Source: Nocardioides thalensis
GTDB taxonomy: Bacteria; Actinomycetota; Actinomycetes; Propionibacteriales; Nocardioidaceae
Assembly (NCBI RefSeq): GCF_013410655.1
Contig: NZ_JACCFP010000001.1
Coordinates: forward strand, 3,433,501 to 3,497,500
Direction of reading: 5' to 3'
DNA: 64,000 nucleotides
Part shown: piece by piece, positions 47,380-58,043 of the stretch
Position numbering within the stretch: the stretch's first letter is position 1
How the letters are laid out: the number at the start of each line of letters is the position of its first letter
Translations under genes and position numbers: made by a program
The notes under the pieces: generated by a model
Databases searched by the model: none
Told to the model about the DNA's origin: nothing
The model's input: only the letters and a program-made list of their open reading frames with translations

Positions 47380-48044
47380 CGCTCACGGTGCTGCTCGTTG
47401 ACGACGAGCCGCTCGTCCGCGGCGGACTGCGCGCGATCCTCGCGGCCGAGGACGACATCGAGGTGATCGGCGAGGCGGGCGACGGCGCCGAGGCGCTCGC
47501 GCAGGCGCGCCGGTCGCGGCCCGACGTGGTCCTGATGGACGTGCGGATGCCCCGGGTCGACGGGATCGCCGCGACGCGACTGCTCCTCGAGCTGCCCGAC
47601 CCGCCGCGGGTCGTCGTCGTCACGACGTTCGAGAACGACAACTACGTCTACGACGCCCTGGTGGCGGGGGCACACGGGTTCCTCCTCAAGCGCGACGCCC
47701 CGGCGCGGATCGTGCACGCGGTGCGCACGGTCGCCCGGGCGGAAGGACTGCTCTACCCGGAGGCGCTGCGCGCCCTGGTGGCGTCGAGGGCGGCGGGTAC
47801 GGCGGCCCCGCCCCCGTCCGCCGACCACGAGCGTCGGCTGGCACGCCTGACCGAGCGCGAGCGGGAGGTGCTGCGCCTGCTCGCAGCGGGCCTGTCGAAC
47901 GCCGAGATCGCCGCCCACCTGGTGATCGGCCTGGAGACCGTCAAGTCCCACGTCCGCGGCGTGCTCGCCAAGCTGGACGTCAAGGACCGGGTGCAGGCGG
48001 TGATCGTCGCCTACGAGTCCGGCTTCGTCCGGCCCGGCGCCTGA
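47376..48044 (+). CDS. LuxR-type (NarL family) response regulator
   Basis: This 222-residue protein has a receiver domain with phospho-acceptor Asp55 in VLMDVRMP and a C-terminal LuxR helix-turn-helix (LTEREREVLRLLAAGLSNAEIA, about 158-179). It is coupled to the kinase at 46228-47379 by a GTGA overlap. It converges with glmS after a 70-base gap that shows no clear terminator. The nearby membrane protein gene is a candidate target. Confidence 0.93.
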   Translation: MTLTVLLVDDEPLVRGGLRAILAAEDDIEVIGEAGDGAEALAQARRSRPDVVLMDVRMPRVDGIAATRLLLELPDPPRVVVVTTFENDNYVYDALVAGAHGFLLKRDAPARIVHAVRTVARAEGLLYPEALRALVASRAAGTAAPPPSADHERRLARLTEREREVLRLLAAGLSNAEIAAHLVIGLETVKSHVRGVLAKLDVKDRVQAVIVAYESGFVRPGA

Positions 48045-48114
48045 GCAGGGCCGAGCCGGCGCGTGATCACGGGCCGACTGGACGCTTCCAGGGCGTGAAG
48101 ACGAGCCGACTCGG

Positions 48115-49959
48115 CTATTCGACAGTGACGGACTTCGCGAGGTTGCGGGGCTGGTCGACGTCGTGGCCCAGCGCGCTCGCGAGCTCGCACGCGAAGAGCT
48201 GGAGCGGGACGATCGCCACGAGCGGCTGCAGCAGCACCGGCACCCGCGGCAGCCGGATCAGGTCGTCGGCGTACGGCTCGATCGACGTGTCGCCGGCCTC
48301 GGCGAGGCAGATCGTCCGCGCACCCCGGGCGCGCACCTCCTGGATGCCGCTGAGCATCTTGCCGTGGAGGCTGTCGCGGCCGCGGGGCGGCACCACGCAC
48401 AGCACCGGCAGGCCCTCCTCGACGAGTGCGATCGGCCCGTGCTTGAGCTCGCCGGCCGCGAAGCCCTCGGCGTGCAGGTAGGCCAGCTCCTTGAGCTTCA
48501 GCGCGCCCTCGAGCGCGACCGGGTAACCGGCATGGCGGCCGAGGAAGAGCACCGAGCGGGTCTCGACGTGCGACCGGGCGAGCTCGTAGACCTGGTCGGC
48601 GGCCTCGAGGATCTGCTCGATCTGCTCGGGCATGGCCTCGAGCTGGCCCATGATCTCGTCGATCTCGTCGCCGAAGCGGGTGCCCTTGACCTGCGCGACG
48701 TAGAGCGCAAGCAGGTAGCAGGCGACCAGCTGGGTCAGGAACCCCTTGGTCGACGCGACCCCGATCTCGGGACCCGCGTGGGTGTAGATCACGGCGTCGG
48801 ACTCGCGCGGGATCGAGGAGCCGTTGGTGTTGCAGATCGCGAGCACCTTGGCGCGCTGGCTCTTCGCGTGGCGGATCGCCTGGAGCGTGTCGGCGGTCTC
48901 GCCGGACTGGCTGATCGCGACCACGAGCGTGGTGTGGTCGACGATCGGGTCGCGGTAGCGGAACTCCGAGGCGAGCTCGACCTCGACCGGCGTGCGGGTC
49001 CAGTGCTCGATCGCGTACTTGGCGACCATGCCGGCGTAGAACGACGTCCCGCACGCGATGATGATGATCTTGTCGAGGTCGCGGATCTCGTCGTCGTCGA
49101 GGCGCATCTCGTCGAGCTGGAGCAGGCCCGACGCCGTACGGCGCCCGATCAGCGAGTCGGCCACGGCGCGCGGCTGCTCGAAGATCTCCTTGCGCATGAA
49201 CCAGTCGTGGCCGTCCTTCTCGGCGGCCGAGAGGTCCCAGTCGACGTGGAAGCGCTCGACCTCGACCGGGCGGCCGTAGAAGTCGGTGACGGTCACCTCG
49301 TCGGCGGTGATCGTGACGATCTGGTCCTGGCCGAGCTCGAGTGCCTCGCGGGTGTGCTCGATGAACGCGGCGACGTCGGAGCCGAGGAAGTTCTCGCCGT
49401 CGCCGAGGCCCACCACCAGCGGCGAGTTCCGGCGCGCGGCGACGACCCGGCCCGGGTCCTCCGCGTCGACGGCAACGAGCGTGAAGGCGCCGTCGAGCTG
49501 CTGGCACACCCGCTGCATCGCGGTCGGCAGGTCCACGCCGGACTCGACCTGGAGCTCGACGAGGTGGGCGGCGATCTCGGTGTCGGTCTCCGAGAGCAGC
49601 ACGTGGTCGTCGGCCTCGATCCGGCCGCGGAGCTCGGCGAAGTTCTCGATGATCCCGTTGTGCACGAGCGCCACGCGGCGCGCACCGCCCGCGTGCGGGT
49701 GGGCGTTGGCGTCGGTCGGCGGGCCGTGGGTGGCCCAGCGGGTGTGGCCGATCCCGACCGTGGCGGGCGGGAGCTGCTCCTCGATGAGCACCTTCTCGAG
49801 GTTGGCGAGCTTGCCCGCCTTCTTGGCGATCGACAGCCGCCCCTCGTGCACGACGGCGATGCCGGCCGAGTCGTAGCCGCGGTACTCGAGGCGGCGCAGC
49901 CCCTCGATCACGGTGTCCTGGGCCCGCCGGGGTCCTACGTAGCCGACGATCCCGCACAT
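48115..49959 (-). CDS. glmS: glutamine-fructose-6-phosphate aminotransferase (isomerising)
   Basis: This enzyme makes glucosamine 6-phosphate, the first step to UDP-GlcNAc for peptidoglycan. The 614 residues match the family. Catalytic Cys2 follows the start (MCGIVGYVG), and the glutaminase domain spans about 1-220. Two SIS domains follow, with SQSGETADTL near residue 355. The C-terminus ends LAKSVTVE as in other family members. The ATG at 49959 is preceded by TAGAGT at 8 bases. glmM, the next step, lies about 3 kb away. No glmS ribozyme-like leader fits in the 65-base gap. Confidence 0.97.
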   Translation of the reverse strand: MCGIVGYVGPRRAQDTVIEGLRRLEYRGYDSAGIAVVHEGRLSIAKKAGKLANLEKVLIEEQLPPATVGIGHTRWATHGPPTDANAHPHAGGARRVALVHNGIIENFAELRGRIEADDHVLLSETDTEIAAHLVELQVESGVDLPTAMQRVCQQLDGAFTLVAVDAEDPGRVVAARRNSPLVVGLGDGENFLGSDVAAFIEHTREALELGQDQIVTITADEVTVTDFYGRPVEVERFHVDWDLSAAEKDGHDWFMRKEIFEQPRAVADSLIGRRTASGLLQLDEMRLDDDEIRDLDKIIIIACGTSFYAGMVAKYAIEHWTRTPVEVELASEFRYRDPIVDHTTLVVAISQSGETADTLQAIRHAKSQRAKVLAICNTNGSSIPRESDAVIYTHAGPEIGVASTKGFLTQLVACYLLALYVAQVKGTRFGDEIDEIMGQLEAMPEQIEQILEAADQVYELARSHVETRSVLFLGRHAGYPVALEGALKLKELAYLHAEGFAAGELKHGPIALVEEGLPVLCVVPPRGRDSLHGKMLSGIQEVRARGARTICLAEAGDTSIEPYADDLIRLPRVPVLLQPLVAIVPLQLFACELASALGHDVDQPRNLAKSVTVE

Positions 49960-50008
49960 GAGAGCCCACTCTAGTTGGAGACCCGCGCCGGGCGTTCATC
50001 CGCCATGC

Positions 50009-50017
50009 TGCGAGAAT
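50009..50017 (+). promoter_or_regulatory. extended -10 candidate for coaA
   Basis: TGC-GAGAAT ends 7 bases before the coaA ATG at 50025. Confidence 0.4.
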
Positions 50018-50024
50018 CCACACC

Positions 50025-50981
50025 ATGTCGAACGGCAACGGCGAGGAGTCCTCGCCGTACCTCGAGCTCGAGCGCGCGACCTGGGCGGCGCTCGCCTCGG
50101 AGACCGAGAGCCCGCTCTCGCCCGACGAGGTCGAAGAGGTCCGCGGCCTGGGCGACCAGCTCGACATCAACGAGGTCATCGAGGTCTACCTGCCTCTGTC
50201 GCGGCTGCTCAGCCTGCGGGTCGCGGCCGCTGCCCGGCTGCACCGCGACCAGGAGGAGTTCCTGCACCGGACGACGCCGCCGCGCACGCCGTTCGTGATC
50301 GGCCTCGCCGGGTCGGTGGCCGTCGGCAAGTCGACCGCCGCCCGGGTGCTGCAGCACATGCTCGCGCGCTGGCCCGAGCACCCCAACGTCGACCTCGTCA
50401 CCACCGACGGCTTCCTCTACCCCAACGCCGAGCTGGTGCGGCGCGGGCTGCTCGAGCGCAAGGGCTTCCCGGAGTCCTACGACCGGCGGGCGCTGATGAA
50501 GTTCGTCGTCGACATCAAGTCCGGCAAGGACGAGGTCGAGGCACCGGTCTACTCCCACCTGATCTACGACGTGGTGCCCGACGAGAAGGTCGTCCTCAAG
50601 AGCCCCGACATCGTGATCATCGAGGGCCTCAACGTGCTCCAGCCGGCCCGGGTGCGGCCCGACGGCCGCACCAGCCTCGGCCTCTCGGACTTCTTCGACT
50701 TCACGATCTTCGTCGACGCCGCGGTCAACCACGTCCGCGAGTGGTACGTCGACCGCTTCCTCAAGCTCCGCGAGACCGCGTTCCGCGACCCGGAGTCCTA
50801 CTTCGCGAAGTACGCCGAGCTCACCCACGACACCGCGGTCGACGAAGCGCGCCGGATCTGGGACACGATCAACGGCCCCAACCTGACCGAGAACGTGCTC
50901 CCCACCCGGTCGCGGGCGACGCTCGTGCTGCGCAAGGACGCCGACCACTCGGTGCGCTACGTGCGGCTGCGGAAGTTGTAA
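50025..50981 (+). CDS. coaA: type I pantothenate kinase
   Basis: This 318-residue kinase phosphorylates pantothenate with ATP, the first step to coenzyme A. The P-loop GSVAVGKST is at about 96-104. Family segments TTDGFLYPN near 125, [15 protein letters not shown] near 147 and IIEGLNVLQ near 200 are present. The ATG at 50025 has no Shine-Dalgarno and probably is leaderless from an extended -10. It is divergent from glmS. Cytosolic. Confidence 0.96.
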   Translation: MSNGNGEESSPYLELERATWAALASETESPLSPDEVEEVRGLGDQLDINEVIEVYLPLSRLLSLRVAAAARLHRDQEEFLHRTTPPRTPFVIGLAGSVAVGKSTAARVLQHMLARWPEHPNVDLVTTDGFLYPNAELVRRGLLERKGFPESYDRRALMKFVVDIKSGKDEVEAPVYSHLIYDVVPDEKVVLKSPDIVIIEGLNVLQPARVRPDGRTSLGLSDFFDFTIFVDAAVNHVREWYVDRFLKLRETAFRDPESYFAKYAELTHDTAVDEARRIWDTINGPNLTENVLPTRSRATLVLRKDADHSVRYVRLRKL

Positions 50982-51137
50982 CGGCGTCTGGCCGCCCAGC
51001 AACCTGGCACTGAGCCTGCGCCGACTGCGGGCCGGCAGCGTGGCGCCCGCCGCGCAGCGGCATCGGGCACGAAGCCTGGGGCCGAGCTTGCGAGGTCCCC
51101 GGGGAGGGCTCGATCGGCGACACGCTCGGCCAGACAG
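50982..51137. other. palindromic spacer between convergent coaA and ABC genes
   Basis: The 156-base gap begins with GTCTGGCCG near 50986 and ends with its complement CGGCCAGAC near 51128, with GC-rich inner pairing. It resembles, by position and layout, the element at 11605-11766, although I find no shared core. It probably terminates both transcripts. Confidence 0.4.
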
Positions 51138-51935
51138 CTAGCCGATGTCCCGGCGCAGCGTCGTGAGCCGACCGGCGACGACGAACGCCGCAGCGTAGGC
51201 CAGCAGCACCAGCGCGCCCGCCCAGCGCGGCAGCAGGTCGAGCGAGGACGGGTCGCCGAAGAACGACGCCCCGAGCACCGAGTCCGCCGCGCCGCCGGGG
51301 AGGAACGACGCGACCCTGCTCGTGCCGTCGAACTGCGCGAGCACGAGCCGCGCCACCGGCTCCACGAACTGCGTGAACGCCAGGATGATCACGATCGCGG
51401 CGACCTGGTTGGGGACCAGGGTCCCGAACGCGACGCCGATGATGGCCCACAGCGCGATCACCACGACGCCGAGCAGCAGCGCCGCGATCACGTCGGCGTC
51501 GCCGAGCATCGCGCCGTCGCCCTGCCACTCGAGCAAGGGAGCACCGCCAGCCACGGTCGCCAGCACGGCGACCACGCCGGCGAGCAGCCCGATCGGCACC
51601 ACCGAGACCAGCTTCGCCAGGAGGAACCGGGTGCGGTCCGGCCCGACCAGCAGGCTCTGGGTGATCGTCTGGTGCCGGAACTCGGTGGTCATCGCGAGGC
51701 TCCCGATCACCAGAGGGAAGACGTAGCCGATGCCGTTGACGACGGAGTAGACCGCCTTCGCGGCGTCCTCCCCCGCCATCGGCGGCGGGCCGCCGTCCGG
51801 CGGGTCCACGAGCGTGAAGCTCGCCGAGATCGCGGCCGCGACGAACGCCAGGTAGCAGACCATGACGATGAGCAGCATCCACCACAGCCGGGTCGTGACG
51901 AGCTTGCGGTACTCCGTGACGAGCGCGTCCCTCAT
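51138..51935 (-). CDS. ABC transporter permease (ABC-2 type)
   Basis: This 265-residue membrane protein has about six predicted helices and the early cytoplasmic segment MRDALVTEYRKLVTTRLWW typical of ABC-2 permeases. The Pro/Asp/Gly-rich outer loop (DPPDGGPPPMAGED) follows the first helix. Its ATG at 51935 overlaps the ATPase gene stop in ATGA. With the ATPase it forms an exporter, possibly for a peptide or drug; the substrate is unknown. Confidence 0.85.
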   Translation of the reverse strand: MRDALVTEYRKLVTTRLWWMLLIVMVCYLAFVAAAISASFTLVDPPDGGPPPMAGEDAAKAVYSVVNGIGYVFPLVIGSLAMTTEFRHQTITQSLLVGPDRTRFLLAKLVSVVPIGLLAGVVAVLATVAGGAPLLEWQGDGAMLGDADVIAALLLGVVVIALWAIIGVAFGTLVPNQVAAIVIILAFTQFVEPVARLVLAQFDGTSRVASFLPGGAADSVLGASFFGDPSSLDLLPRWAGALVLLAYAAAFVVAGRLTTLRRDIG

Positions 51936-52831
51936 CGCTCCTCCTCGGGCCGGGTCAGCTCGAAGAAGATCGCCTCGATGTCGGCGTCTCGGGTCACCAG
52001 CTGGTGCAGCTCGATCCCGGCGCCGTACGCCGCGCCGCCGACCTCCGCGGCGGTCGCGCCCTCGACCTGCAGGCCGGTGGCGTCGGTCGCGGTCCGCCAG
52101 CCACGCTCCGCGGCGAGCGCCGCCACCGCGTCGAGCCGCGGCGACTCGACGTACGTCGCCGGCTGGGCACGAGAGCGCAGCTCTGCGAGCGGCGAGGCGT
52201 GGCGGAGCCTGCCCTGGGCGATGACGACCACGTCGTCGACGCTGGCCTGCACCTCGCGCAGCAGGTGGCTGGAGACCAGGACGGTGCGGCCCTCCTCGGC
52301 GAACCGCCGCAACAGGCCGCGCATCCAGACGATCCCCTCGGGGTCGAGACCGTTGGTGGGCTCGTCGAGCACGATCACGGGCGGGTCCGCCAGCAGCGCG
52401 GTGGCGAGGCCGAGCCGCTGGCGCATGCCGAGGGAGTACTTGCCGACCCGGACCTTCGCCGCGTGCTCCATGCCGACCTGCTCGAGCACCTCGCGGCAGC
52501 GCGCCCTCGAGACGCCGACCTGGGGCGCGTAGACCTCCAGGTGCGCGAGGCCGGTGCGGCCGGGGTGGAAGCTCGACGCCTCCAGCGCGGCACCGACGAC
52601 CCGGCCGGGGCGGTCGTGCTCGACGTACGGCCGGTCACCGACGAGCGAGTGCCCGGCGGTCGGCGACGTCAGGCCGAGGATCATCCGGAGCGTCGTGGTC
52701 TTGCCCGCCCCGTTGGGGCCGAGGAAGCCGGTGACGGCGCCGGGGCGCACGGAGAACGAGAGGTCGTCGACTGCCCGTAGCGGGCCGAACTGCTTGGTCA
52801 GTCCCTCGACGACGAGCGGCGGGGCAGGCAC
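51932..52831 (-). CDS. ABC transporter ATP-binding protein
   Basis: This 299-residue ATPase has Walker A GPNGAGKTTTL near 39, the signature YSLGMRQRLGLA near 138 and Walker B VIVLDEPTNGLD near 158. Its C-terminal ~80 residues form the accessory region seen in bacitracin- or daunorubicin-type exporters. The GTG at 52831 is preceded by TAGGCT with a 7-base spacer, just after the glmM stop, so the pair probably has its own leaderless transcript. The permease follows directly. Confidence 0.93.
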   Translation of the reverse strand: MPAPPLVVEGLTKQFGPLRAVDDLSFSVRPGAVTGFLGPNGAGKTTTLRMILGLTSPTAGHSLVGDRPYVEHDRPGRVVGAALEASSFHPGRTGLAHLEVYAPQVGVSRARCREVLEQVGMEHAAKVRVGKYSLGMRQRLGLATALLADPPVIVLDEPTNGLDPEGIVWMRGLLRRFAEEGRTVLVSSHLLREVQASVDDVVVIAQGRLRHASPLAELRSRAQPATYVESPRLDAVAALAAERGWRTATDATGLQVEGATAAEVGGAAYGAGIELHQLVTRDADIEAIFFELTRPEEER

Positions 52832-52838
52832 GGGGGCG

Positions 52839-52844
52839 AGCCTA
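52839..52844 (-). promoter_or_regulatory. -10 hexamer for leaderless ABC transporter operon
   Basis: TAGGCT on the minus strand ends 7 bases before the GTG at 52831 and lies in the 15-base gap after glmM. Confidence 0.5.
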
Positions 52845-52846
52845 GG

Positions 52847-54196
52847 TCACAACGCCAGGCGCTCCCGCACCACGTCGGCGAGGTCGTCGGCGACGCCCTG
52901 CGCCTTGTCGGCCGTCGCGGCCTCGACCATCACCCGCACGACCGGCTCGGTGCCCGACGGGCGCAGCAGGATGCGGCCGGTGTCGCCGAGGTCGGCCTCG
53001 GCCTCGGCCACCGCCGCCAGCAGCGCCGGGTCGTCGCAGCGGTCCTTGTCGACACCGGGGACGTTGACGAGCACCTGGGGAAAACGGGTCATCACGCCGG
53101 CCAGCTCGCGCAGCGACTTCCCGGTGACCACCATCCGCTGCATCACGTGGAGCGCGGTCAGCAGGCCGTCGCCGGTCGTCGCGTGCTCGCGCAGGATCAC
53201 GTGGCCGGACTGCTCGCCGCCCAGCGTGTAGCCGCCGGCGCGCATGTCGTCGAGGACGTAGCGGTCGCCGACCGCGGTCTGGCGCACGGTCACGCCCGCG
53301 TCGGCCATCGCGCGCAGCAGGCCGAGGTTGCTCATCACGGTCGCGACGAGGGTGCCGTCGACGAGGTGGCCGGTCTCGTGCATCGCGAGCGCGAGCACGG
53401 CCATGATCTGGTCGCCGTCGACGACCTCGCCGGTGTGGTCGACCGCCAGGCACCGGTCGGCGTCGCCGTCGACGGCGAAGCCCGCGTCGGCGTCGTGCTC
53501 GCGGACCGCCGCCTGGAGCTGCTCGAGGTGGGTCGAGCCGTAGCCGTCGTTGATGTTGAGGCCGTCGGGATCCGCGCCGATCGCGATCACGGTCGCGCCG
53601 GCGTCGGCCAGCGCCTTCGGCCCGACCTCGCTGGCGGCGCCGTGGGCACAGTCGAGCACCACCTTGAGCCCGTGCAGCGGCTTCTCGATGGTGGAGACGA
53701 GGTGCGCGGCGTACTCCTCGCTGGTCGGGCCGTACGGCGTGACGCGGCCCACCGAGCCGCCGGTCGGCCGGTCCCACTCCTGCCCGACGTGCTCCTCGAT
53801 CTCGCGCTCGAGCGCGTCGTCGAGCTTCACGCCGCCGCGGGCGAGGAACTTGATGCCGTTGTCAGGCATCGGGTTGTGGGAGGCGCTGATGACCACCCCT
53901 ACGTCGGCGCCGAGGGCGTCGGTGAAGTACGCGACACCCGGAGTCGGCAGGACACGCAGCCGCAGCACGTCGACCCCCGCCGAGGCGAGCCCCGCGACCA
54001 CGGCGTGCTCGAGGAACTGCCCCGAGATCCGGGTGTCCCGGCCGACGACGGCCAACGGCCGGGGCCGGCCCTCGCCGTACTCCTCGTGCTCGACGAGCAC
54101 GCGGGCGGCCGCCACGCCGAGGTCGAGCGCGAGCTCCGCGGTGAGCTTGCCGTTGGCCAGGCCGCGGACGCCGTCGGTACCGAAGATGCGGGTCAC
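52847..54196 (-). CDS. glmM: phosphoglucosamine mutase
   Basis: The enzyme converts glucosamine 6-phosphate to the 1-phosphate on the way to UDP-GlcNAc. The 449 residues match the family. The phospho-serine is expected at Ser106 in ISASHNP. The metal-binding loop DGDADR is near 243, and the sugar-binding GGEQSGH is near 325. The GTG at 54196 has an AAGGAGA site. It follows rpsI and rplM on the same strand, a conserved actinobacterial order, but a strong hairpin separates it from rpsI. Confidence 0.96.
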   Translation of the reverse strand: MTRIFGTDGVRGLANGKLTAELALDLGVAAARVLVEHEEYGEGRPRPLAVVGRDTRISGQFLEHAVVAGLASAGVDVLRLRVLPTPGVAYFTDALGADVGVVISASHNPMPDNGIKFLARGGVKLDDALEREIEEHVGQEWDRPTGGSVGRVTPYGPTSEEYAAHLVSTIEKPLHGLKVVLDCAHGAASEVGPKALADAGATVIAIGADPDGLNINDGYGSTHLEQLQAAVREHDADAGFAVDGDADRCLAVDHTGEVVDGDQIMAVLALAMHETGHLVDGTLVATVMSNLGLLRAMADAGVTVRQTAVGDRYVLDDMRAGGYTLGGEQSGHVILREHATTGDGLLTALHVMQRMVVTGKSLRELAGVMTRFPQVLVNVPGVDKDRCDDPALLAAVAEAEADLGDTGRILLRPSGTEPVVRVMVEAATADKAQGVADDLADVVRERLAL

Positions 54197-54231
54197 GTGT
54201 CTCCTTGCGTTTGCTACCGGTCAAGCACAAG

Positions 54232-54260
54232 GGGACCACGACCGAGGCGGTCGTGGTCCC
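54232..54260 (-). terminator. rpsI terminator hairpin
   Basis: GGGACCACGACCG and CGGTCGTGGTCCC form a perfect 13-base stem around a 3-base loop. On the minus strand it is followed by a short U-containing stretch (CTTGTGCTT). It separates rpsI from glmM. Confidence 0.75.
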
Positions 54261-54270
54261 GTTGCTAGCG

Positions 54271-54382
54271 CCTGCGTCGCGTGCCGGAGTGCCTCGCAAG
54301 GCGGAGCCGCGAAGGCGACCTTGGAGGCGAAGCGGTCGTCGAGCGGCGACAACGCCGCGAGGCGCTCGGCACGCGGCGCAGG
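54271..54382. repeat. 112-base palindromic element after rpsI
   Basis: The outer arms CCTGCGTCGCGTGCCG (54271-54286) and CGGCACGCGGCGCAGG (54367-54382) pair at 15 of 16 positions. The right end is one base from the rpsI stop. The centre (54309-54345) shares GCGAAGGCGACC and GCGAAGCGGTCGTCGAGCG with the element between groES and groEL, which has the same total length. Confidence 0.7.
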
Positions 54383-54383
54383 A

Positions 54384-54884
54384 TCAGCGCTTGGAGTACT
54401 GCGGGGCCTTACGGGCCTTCTTGAGACCGGCCTTCTTGCGCTCGGTGGCCCGCGCGTCGCGGGTGAGCAGACCGGCCTTCTTCAGGGTCGGGCGGTTGGC
54501 CTCGACGTCGACGCCGTTGAGCGCACGGGCCACGCCCAGGCGCAGCGCGCCGGCCTGGCCAGTGATGCCGCCGCCGTGGATGCGGGCGATCACGTCGAAG
54601 CGGCCCTCGAGGCCGAGAGCCGCGAACGGCTCGTTGACGACCTGCTGGTGCAGCTTGTTGGGGAAGTACGACTCGAGCGTGCGGCCGTTGATGGTCCAGG
54701 TGCCGTTGCCCGGGACGATGCGGACGCGGGCGACGGCCTCCTTGCGGCGGCCGGTGGCCGCGCCGGGGGCGATGGTGGCCGGGCGGGCCGGGGTGTCGGC
54801 GGACGGGGCGCTCTCGCTGGAGTAGGCAACGCCCTGCTCGTCGGTCTCGTAGGTCTCCTCGACCTCGGTGGTGTTCTCAGACAC
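54384..54884 (-). CDS. rpsI: 30S ribosomal protein S9
   Basis: The 166-residue product has the S9 core beginning at [17 protein letters not shown] (about 45-61) and ending in the basic tail [11 protein letters not shown], whose final residues contact tRNA in the P site. The first ~40 residues are an acidic Glu/Thr/Ser-rich extension common in actinobacteria. The GTG at 54884 has a GAGGA site. It is co-transcribed with rplM, 37 bases upstream. Confidence 0.97.
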   Translation of the reverse strand: MSENTTEVEETYETDEQGVAYSSESAPSADTPARPATIAPGAATGRRKEAVARVRIVPGNGTWTINGRTLESYFPNKLHQQVVNEPFAALGLEGRFDVIARIHGGGITGQAGALRLGVARALNGVDVEANRPTLKKAGLLTRDARATERKKAGLKKARKAPQYSKR

Positions 54885-54921
54885 GGTGGAAATCCTCAAG
54901 TCTCTTTCGGCGGTCAGCGGG

Positions 54922-55365
54922 TCACTGGGAGATCTTGGAGATCTCGAACGGAACGGCCTTCTGGGCCTGGTGCGGGTGCGTGGGGCCGTTGTAGACCTTG
55001 AGCTTCTTGATGACCTGCCGGCCGAGACGGTTCTTCGGCAGCATGCCCCAGACGGCCTTCTCGATCGCCTTGCGCGCGTCCTTGTCGAGGACCTCGCCGA
55101 TCGGGGTGGCGGTGAGACCACCCGGGTAGCCGGAGTGGCGGTAGACGAGCTTGTTGGTCCGCTTGTTGCCGGACAGCGCGACCTTCTCCGCGTTGATCAC
55201 GATGACGTAGTCACCGGTGTCCGCGTTGGGCGCGAAGATCGGCTTGTGCTTGCCGCGCAGGAGGTTGGCGGCGGTGACGGCGAGGCGACCGAGGACGATG
55301 TCGGTCGCGTCGATCACGAGCCACTGGCGCTCGACGTCGCCGGGCTTCGGGGCATACGTACGCAT
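54922..55365 (-). CDS. rplM: 50S ribosomal protein L13
   Basis: The 147-residue product matches the family length. It begins [29 protein letters not shown] and contains [16 protein letters not shown] and [11 protein letters not shown], all typical. The ATG at 55365 was chosen by length; a GTG four codons earlier is possible. It is the first gene of the rplM-rpsI operon and has a leader of about 140 bases behind a consensus-like promoter. Confidence 0.97.
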   Translation of the reverse strand: MRTYAPKPGDVERQWLVIDATDIVLGRLAVTAANLLRGKHKPIFAPNADTGDYVIVINAEKVALSGNKRTNKLVYRHSGYPGGLTATPIGEVLDKDARKAIEKAVWGMLPKNRLGRQVIKKLKVYNGPTHPHQAQKAVPFEISKISQ

Positions 55366-55513
55366 GGTGCTGTGCACACTTTCGTTCGTGTCGGACACGT
55401 CGGGGTGTTCCCCGCCGTGGCATCTTCTGACGAACACTGCCCGGGCCAGTCGTTGCGACTCAGCGGACCGGGTCTGCCCTCGCACGCGAGAGCGGCAGGA
55501 GACGCAATCCACA

Positions 55514-55542
55514 AGACTACGGACGCCGCGGGAAGCGGTCAA
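55514..55542 (-). promoter_or_regulatory. rplM-rpsI promoter
   Basis: TTGACC (55537-55542) and TAGTCT (55514-55519) on the minus strand are separated by 17 bases. Transcription would start near 55507 and leave a ~140-base untranslated leader containing a GGGG-AACA-CCCC hairpin. Confidence 0.65.
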
Positions 55543-55616
55543 AACGGCGTACGCCGTTCGCGTGCGCACCGGCCCACGACCTGCCATCGTGATCCACGTC
55601 ACGTCGGGAGGGAACC

Positions 55617-56495
55617 GTGGACTCTGCTCTGGTGTCGGTCGCGCTGCCGGCCGCGCTCGCGATCGTCATGTTCGGGCTCGGCCTCTCGCTCACCGTCGAC
55701 GACTTCCGCCGGATCGGGAGGGCGCCCCGCCCGGTGGCGATCGCCCTCGGCGCCCAGGTCGTGGCGCTGCCCCTCGTCTGCTTCGGGCTGGTCGAGCTCC
55801 TCGACCTCGAGCCGATGCTCGCGGTCGGGATGATGCTGCTGGCGGCGTCGCCCGGCGGCACGACCGCCAACCTGTTCAGCCACCTGTTCCGCGGCGACGT
55901 GGCCCTCAACATCACCCTCACCGCGGTCAACTCGCTGATCGCCGTCGTCACGCTGCCGCTCGTGGTCAACCTCGCGGTGGGGTGGTTCGACCCGCCCGGC
56001 GCCGACGACATCGGCTTGCAGTTCGCCAAGTCGGCCCAGGTGTTCGCCATCGTGCTCGTGCCGGTGGCGATCGGGATGCTGGTCCGACGCCGGTCCCCTG
56101 CCTTCGCCGCGCGCGCCGACAAGCCGGTGCGGATCGCCTCCGCCGTGGTGCTCGCCCTCGTGATCGTGGGCGCCCTGGTCGCCGAGCGGGACAACCTCGC
56201 TGACTACCTGGCCGACATCGGCGTCGCGGCGGTGGTCTTCTGCGCGATCAGCCTGACCCTCGGCTACTTCCTCCCCCGGCTGTTCGGCGTCGAGCAGAGG
56301 CAGGCGGTGGCGTCGGCTTTCGAGGTCGGCATCCACAACAGCACGCTCGCGATCGCGGTCGCCGTCAGCGTGCTCGACCGGGAGGCGCTGGCGGTCCCGG
56401 CCGCGATCTACGGGGTGCTGATGTTCCCGATCGCGCTGCTCGCTGGCTTCGCATTTCGCCGTCGAACGGGTGCCGAGGAGCCGGTCGCCGGGTGA
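55617..56495 (+). CDS. bile acid:sodium symporter family protein
   Basis: This 292-residue membrane protein has about nine or ten helices and the BASS-family segments [21 protein letters not shown] near residue 75 and [16 protein letters not shown] near 238, which hold the sodium-binding residues in known structures. The substrate is unknown; relatives carry organic anions. The GTG at 55617 has a GGGAGGG site. It is divergent from rplM and followed by citrate synthase at a 66-base gap. Confidence 0.88.
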   Translation: MDSALVSVALPAALAIVMFGLGLSLTVDDFRRIGRAPRPVAIALGAQVVALPLVCFGLVELLDLEPMLAVGMMLLAASPGGTTANLFSHLFRGDVALNITLTAVNSLIAVVTLPLVVNLAVGWFDPPGADDIGLQFAKSAQVFAIVLVPVAIGMLVRRRSPAFAARADKPVRIASAVVLALVIVGALVAERDNLADYLADIGVAAVVFCAISLTLGYFLPRLFGVEQRQAVASAFEVGIHNSTLAIAVAVSVLDREALAVPAAIYGVLMFPIALLAGFAFRRRTGAEEPVAG

Positions 56496-56548
56496 CCTGG
56501 CGCGGTCGCGGGCCGGACACCGCCTTTCCGGGGTCAGGACCGAGCGAC

Positions 56549-56554
56549 TACGGT
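56549..56554 (+). promoter_or_regulatory. -10 hexamer for leaderless citrate synthase
   Basis: TACGGT ends 7 bases before the GTG at 56562 and decides that start over the GTG at 56553, which lies inside the hexamer. Confidence 0.5.
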
Positions 56555-56561
56555 GCAAGGC

Positions 56562-57851
<1,290 letters not shown>

Positions 57852-57874
57852 GCTCTCTCGATCTCGTCGTACGG

Positions 57875-57904
57875 CGGCGCCGGTTCCCTCGGGGGCCGGC
57901 GCCG
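57875..57904 (+). terminator. citrate synthase terminator hairpin
   Basis: CGGCGCCGG pairs with CCGGCGCCG, with extra CCC/GGG pairing in the loop, 24 bases past the stop. TTGACATTT follows. Confidence 0.65.
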
Positions 57905-58043
57905 TTGACATTTCGGGAGCGTGGCCGCGGTTGCGGCGTATCGGGTGGACCTCGGGCAAGCATGTTGACCAGAGACCACCCGATGATGCCTGAGGGCACC
58001 GAACCCGCCGATGAGTTCCACCCCCGAGGAGAGTCCTGCCGTC

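Noticed and set aside
49960..50024. glmS ribozyme or other riboswitch in the glmS leader
   Set aside because: The gap to coaA is only 65 bases and a -10-like hexamer lies 8 bases from the start, leaving no room for a ribozyme.
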